DNA of 64,000 bases from Streptomyces sp. NBC_01717 (GCF_036248255.1 NZ_CP109178.1:5456001-5520000), one strand, 5' to 3'. Numbered from the stretch's first letter, positions 24,767 through 33,827 are shown. Notes: generated by a model not told the origin, from the sequence alone. Translations and numbers: made by a program.

Positions 24767-27523
24767 ATGCCCGCCAACACAACCGCCTCTTCCGGCTCTT
24801 CCGGTTCTGCCGGTGCGAAGACCGGCAAGAAGAAGGGGCGACGCGCCCGCCTGATCGTGATCGTCCTGGTGCTGGCGCTTGTCGCGGGTATCGGTTACGG
24901 CGCGTACTGGTCCGTAGCGACCGTGCGTGCCTCGTACCCGCAGACGAACGGGTCGGTCAAGATCGACGGTCTCTCCGCCAACGTCGACGTCAAGCGCGAC
25001 AGCTACGGAATTCCGCAGATCTACGCGGACTCCGACACCGACCTGTTCCGCGCCCAGGGCTTCGTACAGGCTCAGGACCGCTTCTGGGAGATGGACGTCC
25101 GCCGTCATATGACGGCCGGCCGGCTCTCCGAGATGTTCGGCTCCGGGCAGGTAGACACGGACGCCTTCCTGCGGACGCTGGGCTGGCGCAAGGTCGCGCA
25201 GGAGGAGTACGACACCGTCCTGTCCGCGGACACCAAGAAGAACCTCCAGGCGTACGCGGACGGGGTGAACGCCTACCTCAAGGGGCGCGACGGCAAGGAC
25301 ATCTCCGTCGAGTACGCCGCGCTCGGCCTCACCAATGACTACAAGCCGACCAAGTGGACCCCGGTCGACTCGGTCGCCTGGCTGAAGGCGATGGCCTGGG
25401 ACCTGCGCGGCAACATGCAGGAAGAGATCGACCGCTCGCTGATGACCAGCAGGCTCAGCAAGGAGCAGATCGAGGAGCTGTACCCCGCGTACCCGTACGA
25501 CAAGCACCGGCCGATCGTCGACCAGGGTGCGATCTCGTCGGTCACCGGCGCGTTCGACCCGGCCGCGACGTCGTCCACCGGCGTCGGCGCGAACACCGTG
25601 CAGGGCGCCACCGAGGGCCTGAACACCCAGCTCTCCTCGCTCTCCGACACCCTCGACAAGATCCCCGCGCTGCTCGGCCCGAACGGGAACGGCATCGGAT
25701 CCAACTCCTGGGTCGTCTCCGGCGACTACACGACCACCGGCAAGCCGCTGCTCGCCAACGACCCGCACCTCGCGCCGCAGCTGCCGTCGCTCTGGTACCA
25801 GATGGGGCTGCACTGCCGGCAGCTCTCGGCGACCTGCCGCTACGACACCGCCGGATACACCTTCTCCGGCATGCCCGGCGTGATAATCGGTCACAACCAG
25901 GACATCGCGTGGGGCTTCACCAACCTCGGCGCGGACGTCACCGACCTCTTCCTGGAGAAGGTCTCCGACGAGGGCTACCTGTACGACGGCCAGGTGAAGC
26001 CCTTCGTCACCCGCAAGGAGACCATCAAGGTCGCGGGCGGCGAGAGCCGGCACATCACCGTGCGGGAGACGAACAACGGTCCGCTGGTCTCCGACCGCAG
26101 CGGCGAGCTGGAGAAGGTCGGCCAGAAGGCCCCCGTCACCAACGCCGCGCCGGACCGCGGTGACGGTTACGCCGTGGCCCTGAAGTGGACCGCGCTGGAA
26201 CCGGGTCACTCCATGGACGCCGTCTTCGAGCTCAACCGCGCCAAGGACTTCAAGACCTTCCGGGCCGCCGCCGAGCACTTCGAGGTCCCCTCGCAGAACC
26301 TCGTCTACGCCGACACCAAGGGCAACATCGGCTACCAGGCCCCGGGGAAGATCCCGGTCCGCAAGGCGGGCAACGGCACGATGCCGAGTCCCGGCTGGGC
26401 GTCGTCGTACGGCTGGGAGAAGAACCCGATCCCGTTCGACAAGCTGCCGTACGAGTACAACCCGAAGCGCGGCTACATCGTCACCGCCAACCAGGCCGTC
26501 ATCGACGAGAAGAAGTACCCCTACCTGCTCACCAAGGACTGGGGCTACGGCACCCGCAGCCAGCGGATCAACGACCTCATCGAGTCGAAGATCAAGGGTG
26601 GCGGGAAGATCTCGACCGACGACATGCAGAAGATGCAGATGGACAACACCAGCGAGATCGCCGCGCTGCTGGTGCCCGAGCTGATGAAGATCAACGTCTC
26701 CGACAAGAGCGTCCGTGAGGCACAGAAGCTCCTGGAGGGCTGGGACTACACCCAGGAGCCCGACTCGGCGGCCGCCGCGTACTTCAACGCGGTCTGGCGC
26801 AACATCCTCAGGCTGGCCTTCGGCGACAAGCTGCCCAAGGAGCTGCGGGTCAAGGGCGAGTGCCTCACCGTCCTTCCGGCCGACAGCACGGGGCCGGTCG
26901 ACGAGCAGGACAAGCCGGTACGCGAATGCGGCCAGCGCGACACGGACACGGCGCAGCCGGACGGCGGCGACCGCTGGTACCAGGTGGTCGCCAACCTCAT
27001 GGACGACGAGAACAACGGCTGGTGGCAGTCGCCGAAGAACCGTAAGGACAAGGCGACCGAGACCCGTGACGAGCTCTTCGGCCGCGCCATGAAGGACGCC
27101 CGCTGGGAGCTGACCGCCAAGCTCGGCAAGGACATCTCCACCTGGAGCTGGGGCCGGCTGCACCAGCTGACCCTGAAGAATCAGACCCTCGGTACCGAAG
27201 GCCCCGATGTGCTCCAGCGGGCTCTCAACCGCGGCCCGTGGAACCTCGGCGGCGGCGAGGCCGCGGTCAACGCCTCCGGCTGGAACGCGGCGGGCGGCTA
27301 CGAGGTCGTCTGGGTGCCGTCGATGCGGATGGTCGTCAACGTGGGGGACTGGGACAAGTCCCGCTGGATCAACCTCACCGGTGCCTCCGGGCATGCGTTC
27401 AGCGCGCACTACACCGATCAGACCGACAAGTGGGTCAACGGCGAACTGCTCGACTGGTCCTTCGGGACGAATGCGGTGGCGAAGGCGACGAAGGACACGT
27501 TGACGCTCAAGCCGTCCCAGTAG
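24767..27523 (+). CDS. penicillin acylase family protein (S45), membrane-anchored
   Basis: 918 aa from ATG 24767 (GAAGGA upstream). A single TM anchor (ARLIVIVLVLALVAGIGYGAY) precedes the exported Ntn-hydrolase. The family alpha part has RDSYGIPQIYADSDTDLFRAQGFVQAQDRFWEMD. The self-cleavage site is Gly311-Ser312 in GIGSNSWVVSG, where the new N-terminal Ser is the nucleophile; LANDPHLAPQLPSLWYQ and PGVIIGHNQDIAWGFTN follow in the beta chain. Homologues hydrolyse beta-lactams, acyl-homoserine lactones or cyclic lipopeptides. The substrate is unknown here. Confidence 0.92.
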   Translation: MPANTTASSGSSGSAGAKTGKKKGRRARLIVIVLVLALVAGIGYGAYWSVATVRASYPQTNGSVKIDGLSANVDVKRDSYGIPQIYADSDTDLFRAQGFVQAQDRFWEMDVRRHMTAGRLSEMFGSGQVDTDAFLRTLGWRKVAQEEYDTVLSADTKKNLQAYADGVNAYLKGRDGKDISVEYAALGLTNDYKPTKWTPVDSVAWLKAMAWDLRGNMQEEIDRSLMTSRLSKEQIEELYPAYPYDKHRPIVDQGAISSVTGAFDPAATSSTGVGANTVQGATEGLNTQLSSLSDTLDKIPALLGPNGNGIGSNSWVVSGDYTTTGKPLLANDPHLAPQLPSLWYQMGLHCRQLSATCRYDTAGYTFSGMPGVIIGHNQDIAWGFTNLGADVTDLFLEKVSDEGYLYDGQVKPFVTRKETIKVAGGESRHITVRETNNGPLVSDRSGELEKVGQKAPVTNAAPDRGDGYAVALKWTALEPGHSMDAVFELNRAKDFKTFRAAAEHFEVPSQNLVYADTKGNIGYQAPGKIPVRKAGNGTMPSPGWASSYGWEKNPIPFDKLPYEYNPKRGYIVTANQAVIDEKKYPYLLTKDWGYGTRSQRINDLIESKIKGGGKISTDDMQKMQMDNTSEIAALLVPELMKINVSDKSVREAQKLLEGWDYTQEPDSAAAAYFNAVWRNILRLAFGDKLPKELRVKGECLTVLPADSTGPVDEQDKPVRECGQRDTDTAQPDGGDRWYQVVANLMDDENNGWWQSPKNRKDKATETRDELFGRAMKDARWELTAKLGKDISTWSWGRLHQLTLKNQTLGTEGPDVLQRALNRGPWNLGGGEAAVNASGWNAAGGYEVVWVPSMRMVVNVGDWDKSRWINLTGASGHAFSAHYTDQTDKWVNGELLDWSFGTNAVAKATKDTLTLKPSQ

Positions 27524-27554
27524 GACGGCGGGCCCGGGGCGGTTCCGGCCGGGC

Positions 27555-28136
27555 TCAGACGGTGAAGCGCCGCGCTCCGGCCGGTGTCACCACGGCGTCC
27601 ACGGGGTGGTCGTGCGGTTCCACGGGAACCTGCGCGACCACCTCGTTGTCGTAGAGCAGGACGACCAGCGCCGGATGCGCCCCGGCCGCCGCGAGCCGGG
27701 CCAGTACCCGGTCGTACGAACCTCCGCCGCGGCCGAGCCGCATCCCGCGCCCGTCCACCGCGAGGCCCGGCAGCAGGACCACGTCCGCGTCCAGGACGGC
27801 GTCCGGCCCGAGCCGCGGACCGTCCGGCTCCAGCAGCCCGCGGGCCGCCGGTACGAGGCCGTCGCCGTCCTCGTACGCGGCCCAGTCCAGATCGTTGTCC
27901 GGGAGGAGCACCGGCAGCAGCACCCGTACCCCCCGCGCGCGCAGCGCATCCAGCAGTGCACGGGTGCCCGGCTCGCGCCCCACCGAGACATAGGCGGCGA
28001 CGGTGCGGGCCTCGGCCAGCTCCGGAAGATCTACTGCGCCACGGGACAGAACCATCGCGGCGTCGTCCACGTCTTCCCTGCTCAGGAGGGATCGCGCGGC
28101 AAGCAGGTCACGCCGCAGGGAGGCCTTTTGGGGCAT
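27555..28136 (-). CDS. 5-formyltetrahydrofolate cyclo-ligase
   Basis: 193 aa from ATG 28136; TTG 28148 would add four residues and has slightly better upstream spacing. It converts 5-formyl-THF to 5,10-methenyl-THF with ATP. The family reads MPQKASLRRDLLAARSLL at the N-terminus, the folate/ATP region VAAYVSVGREPGTRALLDAL, and the C-terminal signature VDGRGMRLGRGGGSYDRVLA with LLYDNEVV. It is divergent from galU across a short AT-rich promoter region and convergent with the acylase gene. Confidence 0.92.
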   Translation of the reverse strand: MPQKASLRRDLLAARSLLSREDVDDAAMVLSRGAVDLPELAEARTVAAYVSVGREPGTRALLDALRARGVRVLLPVLLPDNDLDWAAYEDGDGLVPAARGLLEPDGPRLGPDAVLDADVVLLPGLAVDGRGMRLGRGGGSYDRVLARLAAAGAHPALVVLLYDNEVVAQVPVEPHDHPVDAVVTPAGARRFTV

Positions 28137-28148
28137 GTCGGTGTTCAA

Positions 28149-28242
28149 CGGGCACCTGTGAATCTCTTGTATGTGCATATATGAGTACAAAGTTAACCGG
28201 ATGCTCATCTTCCGCCCATGGGCACCGGTTATCGTTGCCCGC
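28149..28242. promoter_or_regulatory. AT-rich divergent promoter of 5-FTHF ligase and galU
   Basis: The segment has TTGTA and TACAA arms about 14 bases apart around CATATATG, then AACCGG and CCGGTT arms flanking galU's leader. It is much richer in A+T than its surroundings, as expected for a two-way promoter. No -35/-10 pair could be fixed with confidence. Confidence 0.4.
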
Positions 28243-29145
28243 ATGACTCAGTCGCACCCCAGGATCAGCAAGGCTGTCATTCCGGCCGCAGGGCTTGGTA
28301 CCCGCTTTCTGCCGGCCACCAAAGCCACTCCCAAGGAGATGCTGCCTGTCGTCGACAAGCCCGCGATCCAGTACGTCGTCGAAGAAGCGGTGGCGGCCGG
28401 CCTCTCCGACGTACTCATGATCACAGGCCGCAACAAGCGCCCCCTCGAGGACCACTTCGACCGCAACTACGAACTTGAGTCCGCGCTCACCCGCAAGGGA
28501 GACGCAGACCGGCTCCGGAAGGTGCAGGAGTCGAGTGACCTCGCCACCATGCACTACGTCCGCCAGGGCGACCCGCGCGGCCTCGGCCACGCCGTGCTGT
28601 GCGCCGCACCGCACGTCGGCGACCAGCCGTTCGCGGTCCTCCTCGGTGACGACCTGATCGACCCGCGCGACCCGCTGCTCGCCCGCATGGTCGAGGTCCA
28701 GGAGCGCGAGGGCGGCAGCGTCGTCGCGCTGATGGAGGTCGAGCCGGAGCAGATCCATCTGTACGGCTGCGCGGCCGTCGAGGCCACCACGGACGGCGAT
28801 GTCGTCAGGGTCTCCGGGCTGGTCGAGAAGCCCGATCCGGCGGACGCGCCCAGCAACCTCGCGATCATCGGACGCTATGTCCTCGACCCCGCCGTCTTCG
28901 ACATACTGCGCAGGACCGAGCCGGGCCGCGGCGGCGAGATCCAGCTCACCGACGCCCTGCAGCTGCTCGCCGAGGACGAGAAGATCGGTGGCCCCGTGCA
29001 CGGTGTCGTCTTCAAGGGCCGCCGCTATGACACCGGCGACAGGAGCGACTATCTCCGCGCCATTGTCAGACTCGCGTGCGAACGTGAGGACCTGGGCCCG
29101 GACTTCCGGAGCTGGCTCCGCAGTTTCGTCACCGAGGAGATGTAA
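28243..29145 (+). CDS. galU: UTP-glucose-1-phosphate uridylyltransferase
   Basis: 300 aa from ATG 28243. It makes UDP-glucose for cell-wall sugars and trehalose. The nucleotidyltransferase core shows KAVIPAAGLGTRFLPATKATPKEMLPVVDKPA (in two parts here), ITGRNKRPLEDHFD, LGHAVLCAA, VLLGDDLI, GEIQLTDALQLL and YDTGDRSDYL. Length is normal. The next gene begins at TTG 29150, only 4 bp after the stop, making galU the first gene of the moeA/moaC/mog group. Confidence 0.95.
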   Translation: MTQSHPRISKAVIPAAGLGTRFLPATKATPKEMLPVVDKPAIQYVVEEAVAAGLSDVLMITGRNKRPLEDHFDRNYELESALTRKGDADRLRKVQESSDLATMHYVRQGDPRGLGHAVLCAAPHVGDQPFAVLLGDDLIDPRDPLLARMVEVQEREGGSVVALMEVEPEQIHLYGCAAVEATTDGDVVRVSGLVEKPDPADAPSNLAIIGRYVLDPAVFDILRRTEPGRGGEIQLTDALQLLAEDEKIGGPVHGVVFKGRRYDTGDRSDYLRAIVRLACEREDLGPDFRSWLRSFVTEEM

Positions 29146-29149
29146 GCAC

Positions 29150-30460
29150 TTGAGCAGCCCGATCTGGTCGGTGGACGAGCACCTGGAGGACATCCTCGCC
29201 GCGGTGCGGCCGCTCGAACCCATCGAGCTCCAACTGCCCGAGGCCCAGGGCTGCGTCCTCGTCGAGGACGTCATGGTGGAGATCGCCCTGCCGCCCTTCG
29301 ACAACAGCTCGATGGACGGTTACGCGGTTCGCACCGCCGATCTCGAGGGCGCAAGCGAGGAGTTCCCCGCGGTGCTCACGGTCATCGGTGACGTCGCGGC
29401 GGGCAGCGACGGACTCTCCGGCGACCAGACCGTCGGCCCCGGCGAGGCCGCCCGCATCATGACCGGCGCCCCGCTGCCGGCCGGTGCGGAGGCCGTCGTG
29501 CCGGTCGAGTGGACCGACGGCGGTACGGGCGGCGGCCCGGCGGACACCATGCGCGCCCACAGCCGCGCCCCGCAGGACGCGGGCGGCGAGGTCCGCGTCC
29601 ACCGCCCCGTCGCGGCTCGCGCCCATGTCCGGGCCCGCGGCAGCGATGTGCAGCCCGGCGATCTGGCCCTGCGGGCCGGTTCGGTCATCGGGCCGCCGCA
29701 GATCGGGCTGCTCGCCGCGATCGGCCGCTCCACCGTGAAGGTGCGGCCCCGGCCGCGTGTCGTCGTCATCTCCACCGGCAGCGAACTGGTGCAACCCGGT
29801 GAGGAACTGACCGGCGGCCAGATCTACGACTCGAACAGCTTCGCGCTGACTGCTGCCGCGCGCGACGCGGGAGCCATCTCCTACCGGGTCGGCGCCGTCA
29901 CCGACGACGCCGACATGCTCCGCGCCACGATCGAGGACCAGCTGATCCGCGCCGACATCGTCGTCACCACGGGCGGCGTCAGCGTCGGCGCGTACGACGT
30001 GGTCAAGGAGGCCCTGTCCGCCGTCGGCGACGCGGACGAGCCGGGCAGCGGCATCGAGTTCCGCAAGCTCGCCATGCAGCCGGGCAAGCCGCAGGGCTTC
30101 GGCTCGATCGGCCCCGAGCACACCCCGCTGCTGGCTCTGCCGGGCAACCCCGTCTCGTCGTACGTCTCGTTCGAGCTGTTCGTACGGCCCGCGATCCGCA
30201 CGCTGATGGGTCTCAAAGACGTGACCCGCCCGACGGTCCGCGCCACGCTGAAGACCGACAGCACACTCAGCTCGCCGTCCGGCAAGCGCCAGTTCCTGCG
30301 CGGCACGTACGACGCCGAGGAGGGCACCGTCACCCCCGTCGGCGGCTCCGGATCGCATCTGATCGCCGCCCTCGCCCAGGCGGACGCGCTGATCGTGCTG
30401 CCCGAGGACGTCACCTCCGCGGAGCCCGGCACGGTCACCGAGGTGATCCTGCTCCGCTGA
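29150..30460 (+). CDS. moeA: MoeA/gephyrin-like protein, probable Glp
   Basis: 436 aa from TTG 29150; GAGGAG lies 10 bases upstream. It is a molybdopterin molybdenumtransferase-fold protein with PFDNSSMDGYAVR, GAPLPAGAEAVVPVE, ARGSDVQPGDL, TTGGVSVGAYDVVKEAL and LPGNPVSSYVSFELFVRP, so the usual acidic active-site residues remain. In Corynebacterium the homologue at the corresponding locus, Glp, binds FtsZ and its membrane partner GlpR in cell division. The GlpR homologue SepX lies four genes downstream here. It may therefore be a cofactor enzyme, a divisome protein or both. Confidence 0.88.
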   Translation: MSSPIWSVDEHLEDILAAVRPLEPIELQLPEAQGCVLVEDVMVEIALPPFDNSSMDGYAVRTADLEGASEEFPAVLTVIGDVAAGSDGLSGDQTVGPGEAARIMTGAPLPAGAEAVVPVEWTDGGTGGGPADTMRAHSRAPQDAGGEVRVHRPVAARAHVRARGSDVQPGDLALRAGSVIGPPQIGLLAAIGRSTVKVRPRPRVVVISTGSELVQPGEELTGGQIYDSNSFALTAAARDAGAISYRVGAVTDDADMLRATIEDQLIRADIVVTTGGVSVGAYDVVKEALSAVGDADEPGSGIEFRKLAMQPGKPQGFGSIGPEHTPLLALPGNPVSSYVSFELFVRPAIRTLMGLKDVTRPTVRATLKTDSTLSSPSGKRQFLRGTYDAEEGTVTPVGGSGSHLIAALAQADALIVLPEDVTSAEPGTVTEVILLR

Positions 30461-30584
30461 ACGCGACCCGGTGGCGGTACGGTGTCTGCCGCTGTGCCTT
30501 ACCGGGGGACACCCCCCGGACCCCCGACCGCACTCCGGTGCGGGCCGAGCGGGCAACCGGCGCCCTACCGCTAGGCGGAGTCCA

Positions 30585-31085
30585 GTGAGTACGCAGAACA
30601 GGCTGACGCATCTCGACGAGGCGGGTGCGGCCCGGATGGTCGACGTGTCCGAGAAGGACGTCACCGCGCGCGTCGCCCGCGCCAGCGGCCGGGTCCTCGT
30701 CTCACCGCGCGTCGTCGAACTGCTCCGTGGCGAGGGGGTTCCCAAGGGCGACGCCCTCGCCACCGCCCGTATCGCCGGGATCATGGGCGCCAAGCGCACC
30801 CCCGAGCTGATCCCGCTCTGCCACCCGCTCGCCGTCTCCGGCGTGAAGGTCGACCTGAGCGTCGCCGACGACGCGGTGGAGATCCTCGCCACGGTGAAGA
30901 CGACGGACCGCACCGGTGTCGAGATGGAGGCCCTGACGGCCGTCTCGGTCGCCGCACTCACCGTGATCGACATGATCAAGGCGGTCGACAAGAGCGCGGT
31001 CATCACGGACGTCCGGGTCGAGTCGAAGTCCGGCGGGAAGTCCGGCGACTACCGGCGCTCCGTGCCGAAGGGAGCGGACGCATGA
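30585..31085 (+). CDS. moaC: cyclic pyranopterin monophosphate synthase MoaC
   Basis: 166 aa from GTG 30585, with GGCGGAG upstream. It catalyses the second half of cyclic pyranopterin formation in molybdenum-cofactor synthesis. Motifs are LTHLDEAGAARMVDVSEKDVT, TARIAGIMGAKRTPELIPLCHPL, VKTTDRTGVEMEALTAVSVA and IDMIKAVDK. A 124-bp gap with GC-rich inverted stretches precedes it, and the next gene overlaps its stop (ATGA). The clustering supplies cofactor genes next to galU and moeA; the molybdoenzyme operon is 11 kb upstream. Confidence 0.95.
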   Translation: MSTQNRLTHLDEAGAARMVDVSEKDVTARVARASGRVLVSPRVVELLRGEGVPKGDALATARIAGIMGAKRTPELIPLCHPLAVSGVKVDLSVADDAVEILATVKTTDRTGVEMEALTAVSVAALTVIDMIKAVDKSAVITDVRVESKSGGKSGDYRRSVPKGADA

Positions 31086-31672
31086 CGGCGCCCGAAGGTG
31101 TGGCGTCCGGCGGCGAGCATGCGGTGGCGCTCCCGGAGCCGCACGCACAGGGCGCGCCCCTCGACGGTGCGCCGCCCGCCCCCCGTACCGCGCTCGTCGT
31201 GACCGCGTCGAACCGCGCCTCGGCCGGTGTCTACGCCGACCGGGGCGGCCCCCTGATCGTCGAGGCGCTCGCCGGGCTCGGCTTCGCCGTCGACGGGCCG
31301 CAGGTCGTCCCCGACGGTGACCCCGTCGAGGAGGCCCTGCGGGCCGGGGTGGCCGCCGCGTACGACGTCATCGTCACCACCGGCGGTACGGGCATCTCGC
31401 CGACCGACCGCACCCCCGACGCCACCCGCCGCGTCCTCGACCACGAGATCCCCGGCATCCCCGAGGCGATCCGAGCCGAGGGCCGCGACAAGGTCCCCAC
31501 GGCCGCGCTCTCCCGCGGCCTCGCCGGAGTCGCCGTCCGCACCCTCATCGTGAATCTGCCGGGCTCCACCGGCGGGGTGCGCGACGGCCTCGCCGTCCTC
31601 GAACGCCTTCTGGTGCACGCCGTCGATCAGCTCCGCGGCGGCGACCACCCCCGACCCGGGAGCCCGAGCTGA
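31082..31672 (+). CDS. mog: molybdenum cofactor biosynthesis protein Mog/MoaB
   Basis: 196 aa from ATG 31082 (overlaps moaC stop). It is a MogA/MoaB-like molybdopterin adenylyltransferase. Beyond a 35-residue disordered N-terminus lie ALVVTASNRASAGVYADRGGP, VPDGDPVEEAL, IVTTGGTGISPTDRTPDATR and LSRGLAGVAVRTLIVNLPGS. GTGISPTD carries the molybdopterin-binding turn. Its stop overlaps a CTG that probably starts the next gene, so the three downstream genes look translationally coupled. Confidence 0.93.
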   Translation: MTAPEGVASGGEHAVALPEPHAQGAPLDGAPPAPRTALVVTASNRASAGVYADRGGPLIVEALAGLGFAVDGPQVVPDGDPVEEALRAGVAAAYDVIVTTGGTGISPTDRTPDATRRVLDHEIPGIPEAIRAEGRDKVPTAALSRGLAGVAVRTLIVNLPGSTGGVRDGLAVLERLLVHAVDQLRGGDHPRPGSPS

Positions 31673-32292
31673 ACGTCCCGACCTGGCCGGTGATCCTGAC
31701 GGACGGCGCGATCGCCCTCCGGCCGATAAAGCTGCGCGACCAGCGCGAGTGGCGGGAGGTCAACCGGCGCAACCGCGACTGGCTCCGCCCCTGGGAGGCG
31801 ACCGTCCCACCGCCCGGCCCGGGCGGTCCGGTGGCCCGGCGCCCCACCTACCGTCAGATGGTCCGCCATCTGCGCTCCGAGGCGAACGCCGGCCGGATGC
31901 TGCCCTTCGCCATCGAGTACGAGGGGCGTCTGGTAGGGCAGTTGACGGTCGCCGGGATCACCTGGGGATCGATGTGCTCGGGCCATATCGGCTACTGGGT
32001 GGACCAGGACGTGGCGGGTCGCGGTGTCATGCCGACCGCGGTCGCTCTCGCCGTCGATCACTGCTTCCGGTCCGTCGGACTGCACCGCATCGAGGTGTGC
32101 ATTCGGCCCGAGAACGGGCCCAGCCGAAGAGTCGTGGAGAAACTCGGATTCCGCGAGGAAGGGCTGCGTCCACGTTATCTCCACATCGACGGCGCCTGGC
32201 GGGACCATCTGATCTTCGCGCTCACCGCGGAGGAGGTGCCCGACGGGCTGCTCCGGCGCTGGCACCAGGCACGACCCGGAACGCCGCGCTAA
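31669..32292 (+). CDS. RimJ-type GNAT acetyltransferase (CTG start)
   Basis: 207 aa if started at CTG 31669, which overlaps the Mog TGA by three bases and has GGGAG six bases upstream. It then begins (M)NVPTWPVILTDGAIALRPI. The alternative GTG 31690 has no ribosome site. RimJ/RimL motifs are LRPIKLRDQREWREVNRRNRDWLRPWE, GHIGYWVDQDVAGRGVMPTAVALAVDH and RIEVCIRPENGPSRRVVEKLGFREEGLRPRYLHIDG. It is probably a ribosomal-protein or N-terminal amino-acid acetyltransferase. A gene of this type also sits between glp and glpR in relatives, as I recall. Confidence 0.88.
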   Translation: MNVPTWPVILTDGAIALRPIKLRDQREWREVNRRNRDWLRPWEATVPPPGPGGPVARRPTYRQMVRHLRSEANAGRMLPFAIEYEGRLVGQLTVAGITWGSMCSGHIGYWVDQDVAGRGVMPTAVALAVDHCFRSVGLHRIEVCIRPENGPSRRVVEKLGFREEGLRPRYLHIDGAWRDHLIFALTAEEVPDGLLRRWHQARPGTPR

Positions 32293-32459
32293 ATAAAATG
32301 AATGTTCGAAATTGATCGCTGCGTGACTGCTAACGAACGTGCAAACGCCGACTGTTGATCCGAACAATCACAAAAAAAGTCCGTGATATCAGCCAGATCG
32401 TGCGACACACCGGGCCAATTGGCGGATGCCCCCGTGCAAACCCCTCTACGGTGTGAGAC
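32293..32459 (+). promoter_or_regulatory. AT-rich promoter region of sepX
   Basis: The gap is distinctly A+T-rich (runs such as TAAATAAAATGAATG and CAATCACAAAAAAAG), unlike the surrounding coding DNA. It holds no gene. Several -10-like sequences exist, but none could be assigned. Confidence 0.45.
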
Positions 32460-33623
32460 GTGAGCAGCAGCGGCCTCATCTATGCAGTCATCGTCGGGGC
32501 CTGGGCCGCCTACTTGGTGCCGATGTGGCTCCGCAGGCAGGACGAGCTCAATGAAGCCCGCCCGACGGAACGCTTCAGCACCGCCATCCGGCTGCTGTCC
32601 GGACGGGCGGCGATGGAGCGCCGGTACGCCAAGGAACTGCGGGAGCGCGCCACCGAGGAGGCGGCGCCCGACGCCGAGCCGGACGTGGACACGGATCGAG
32701 TGGATTCCGTGGACGTCCGGGCCTTCGCCGCGCCTCCGGCGCACACCGAAGCCCGTGTGCACGACCCGGTGCGCGCACCGGAGCGTGCGGCTTCCACGGC
32801 GCAGGCGTCCCAGGAGCGGCAGGCCCAGCAGGGATCGGCGCACGCATCCGTGCCCGTACCCGCGCGGCGCGCGCGCCCCGTTGGGATCGATGCGGAGCGC
32901 GCCCGGCGTGCCCAGCGCTCGCAGGTGCTGGCGCGCCGTCGGCGCACCACCTCGGTCCTCTTCCTCGCCTTCACCCTCGGCGCGGTCGTCGCGGCGGTCG
33001 GCGGCCTCCACTTCCTGTGGGCGCCCGCGGTGCCTGCCGTGCTGCTGAGCACGTACATCGTGCATCTGCGCGCCCAGGAACGACGCAGGTTCGCCTTCAC
33101 CATGGACCGGCGCAGGGCGGAGGTGGCGGCGCAGCACCTGCGCGAGAACCGCCACCGCAGGCACCAGCCCGCGGCGACGGCCCCCGCCGAGCCCGACGAG
33201 GAGCCCGAAGCGCGCCACCCCGAGCCCGAGCCCGCCCCCACTGTCTCCCCGCAGGAAGCGGGCCGCCGCGCGCTGGTCGAGCAGACGGACCACGCGGAGT
33301 GGGTCGACCAGCAGCGCGAACGCGGTCGGGCCCAGGGCGACAGCTGGGAGCCCGTCCCGGTCCCGCTGCCGACCTACGTCACCGCGCCCGTGGCCCCGCG
33401 CGCCACGGGCGGCGTCGAGGTCGGCAACCCGGAGACCTGGAGCGCGGCCCGCTCCAGCACCGCCGAACCGGCACAGCCAGGCACCACGACCCCCACCGCA
33501 CCCCCCGTGGACCCGGCCCCGCGCCAGCGCACCAACCAGTCCCGCCGCACCCGCGACCGCGGCCGGACCCCGCTCTTCGACCAGTACGAGGACGGCGACC
33601 GGCCCCGCGCCGCCAACGAGTGA
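32460..33623 (+). CDS. sepX: SepX/GlpR divisome membrane protein
   Basis: 387 aa from GTG 32460. It has one N-terminal TM (SGLIYAVIVGAWAAYLVPMWL), a charged Ala/Arg-rich segment, two central TMs (TTSVLFLAFTLGAVVAAVGGL and WAPAVPAVLLSTYIVHL) and a long Pro/Glu/Thr-rich cytoplasmic tail ending in TPLFDQYEDGDRPRAANE. This layout matches SepX of Streptomyces, needed for vegetative and sporulation septa, and GlpR, the membrane receptor of the gephyrin-like Glp in Corynebacterium. The Glp homologue lies upstream. A 167-bp AT-rich promoter region precedes it. Confidence 0.85.
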   Translation: MSSSGLIYAVIVGAWAAYLVPMWLRRQDELNEARPTERFSTAIRLLSGRAAMERRYAKELRERATEEAAPDAEPDVDTDRVDSVDVRAFAAPPAHTEARVHDPVRAPERAASTAQASQERQAQQGSAHASVPVPARRARPVGIDAERARRAQRSQVLARRRRTTSVLFLAFTLGAVVAAVGGLHFLWAPAVPAVLLSTYIVHLRAQERRRFAFTMDRRRAEVAAQHLRENRHRRHQPAATAPAEPDEEPEARHPEPEPAPTVSPQEAGRRALVEQTDHAEWVDQQRERGRAQGDSWEPVPVPLPTYVTAPVAPRATGGVEVGNPETWSAARSSTAEPAQPGTTTPTAPPVDPAPRQRTNQSRRTRDRGRTPLFDQYEDGDRPRAANE

Positions 33624-33711
33624 GAGCGGCTGCCACGCCGACCAGGCTGACCAGCGGGGGAGCGGATTTCCGAGCACCGCTCCGAGGATGCTAGAGTTTC
33701 ACTCGTTGCAA

Positions 33712-33785
33712 GGGCCTGTGGCGCAGTCTGGTAGCGCACCTCGTTCGCATCGAGGGGGTCTGGGGTTCAAATCCCCACAGGTCCA
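33712..33785 (+). tRNA. tRNA-Ala (anticodon CGC)
   Basis: A 74-base cloverleaf. The acceptor stem is GGGCCTG with CAGGTCC, including the G3-U70 pair that identifies tRNA-Ala. The D-stem is GCGC/GCGC, the anticodon stem CCTCG/CGAGG around TTCGCAT (anticodon CGC, reading GCG), and the T-stem TGGGG TTCAAAT CCCCA. The discriminator is A; the 3' CCA is not encoded. TAGAGT at about 33692 may be its -10 box. Confidence 0.95.
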
Positions 33786-33795
33786 CCGCAGCTCA

Positions 33796-33827
33796 GAGCC
33801 CCTGCCGGGGAAACCCGGTAGGGGCTC
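33796..33827 (+). terminator. terminator after tRNA-Ala
   Basis: GAGCCCCTGCCGGG (33796-33809) pairs with CCCGGTAGGGGCTC (33814-33827), a 14-bp stem with one G-U and a GAAA loop, followed by TTT. Confidence 0.85.
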
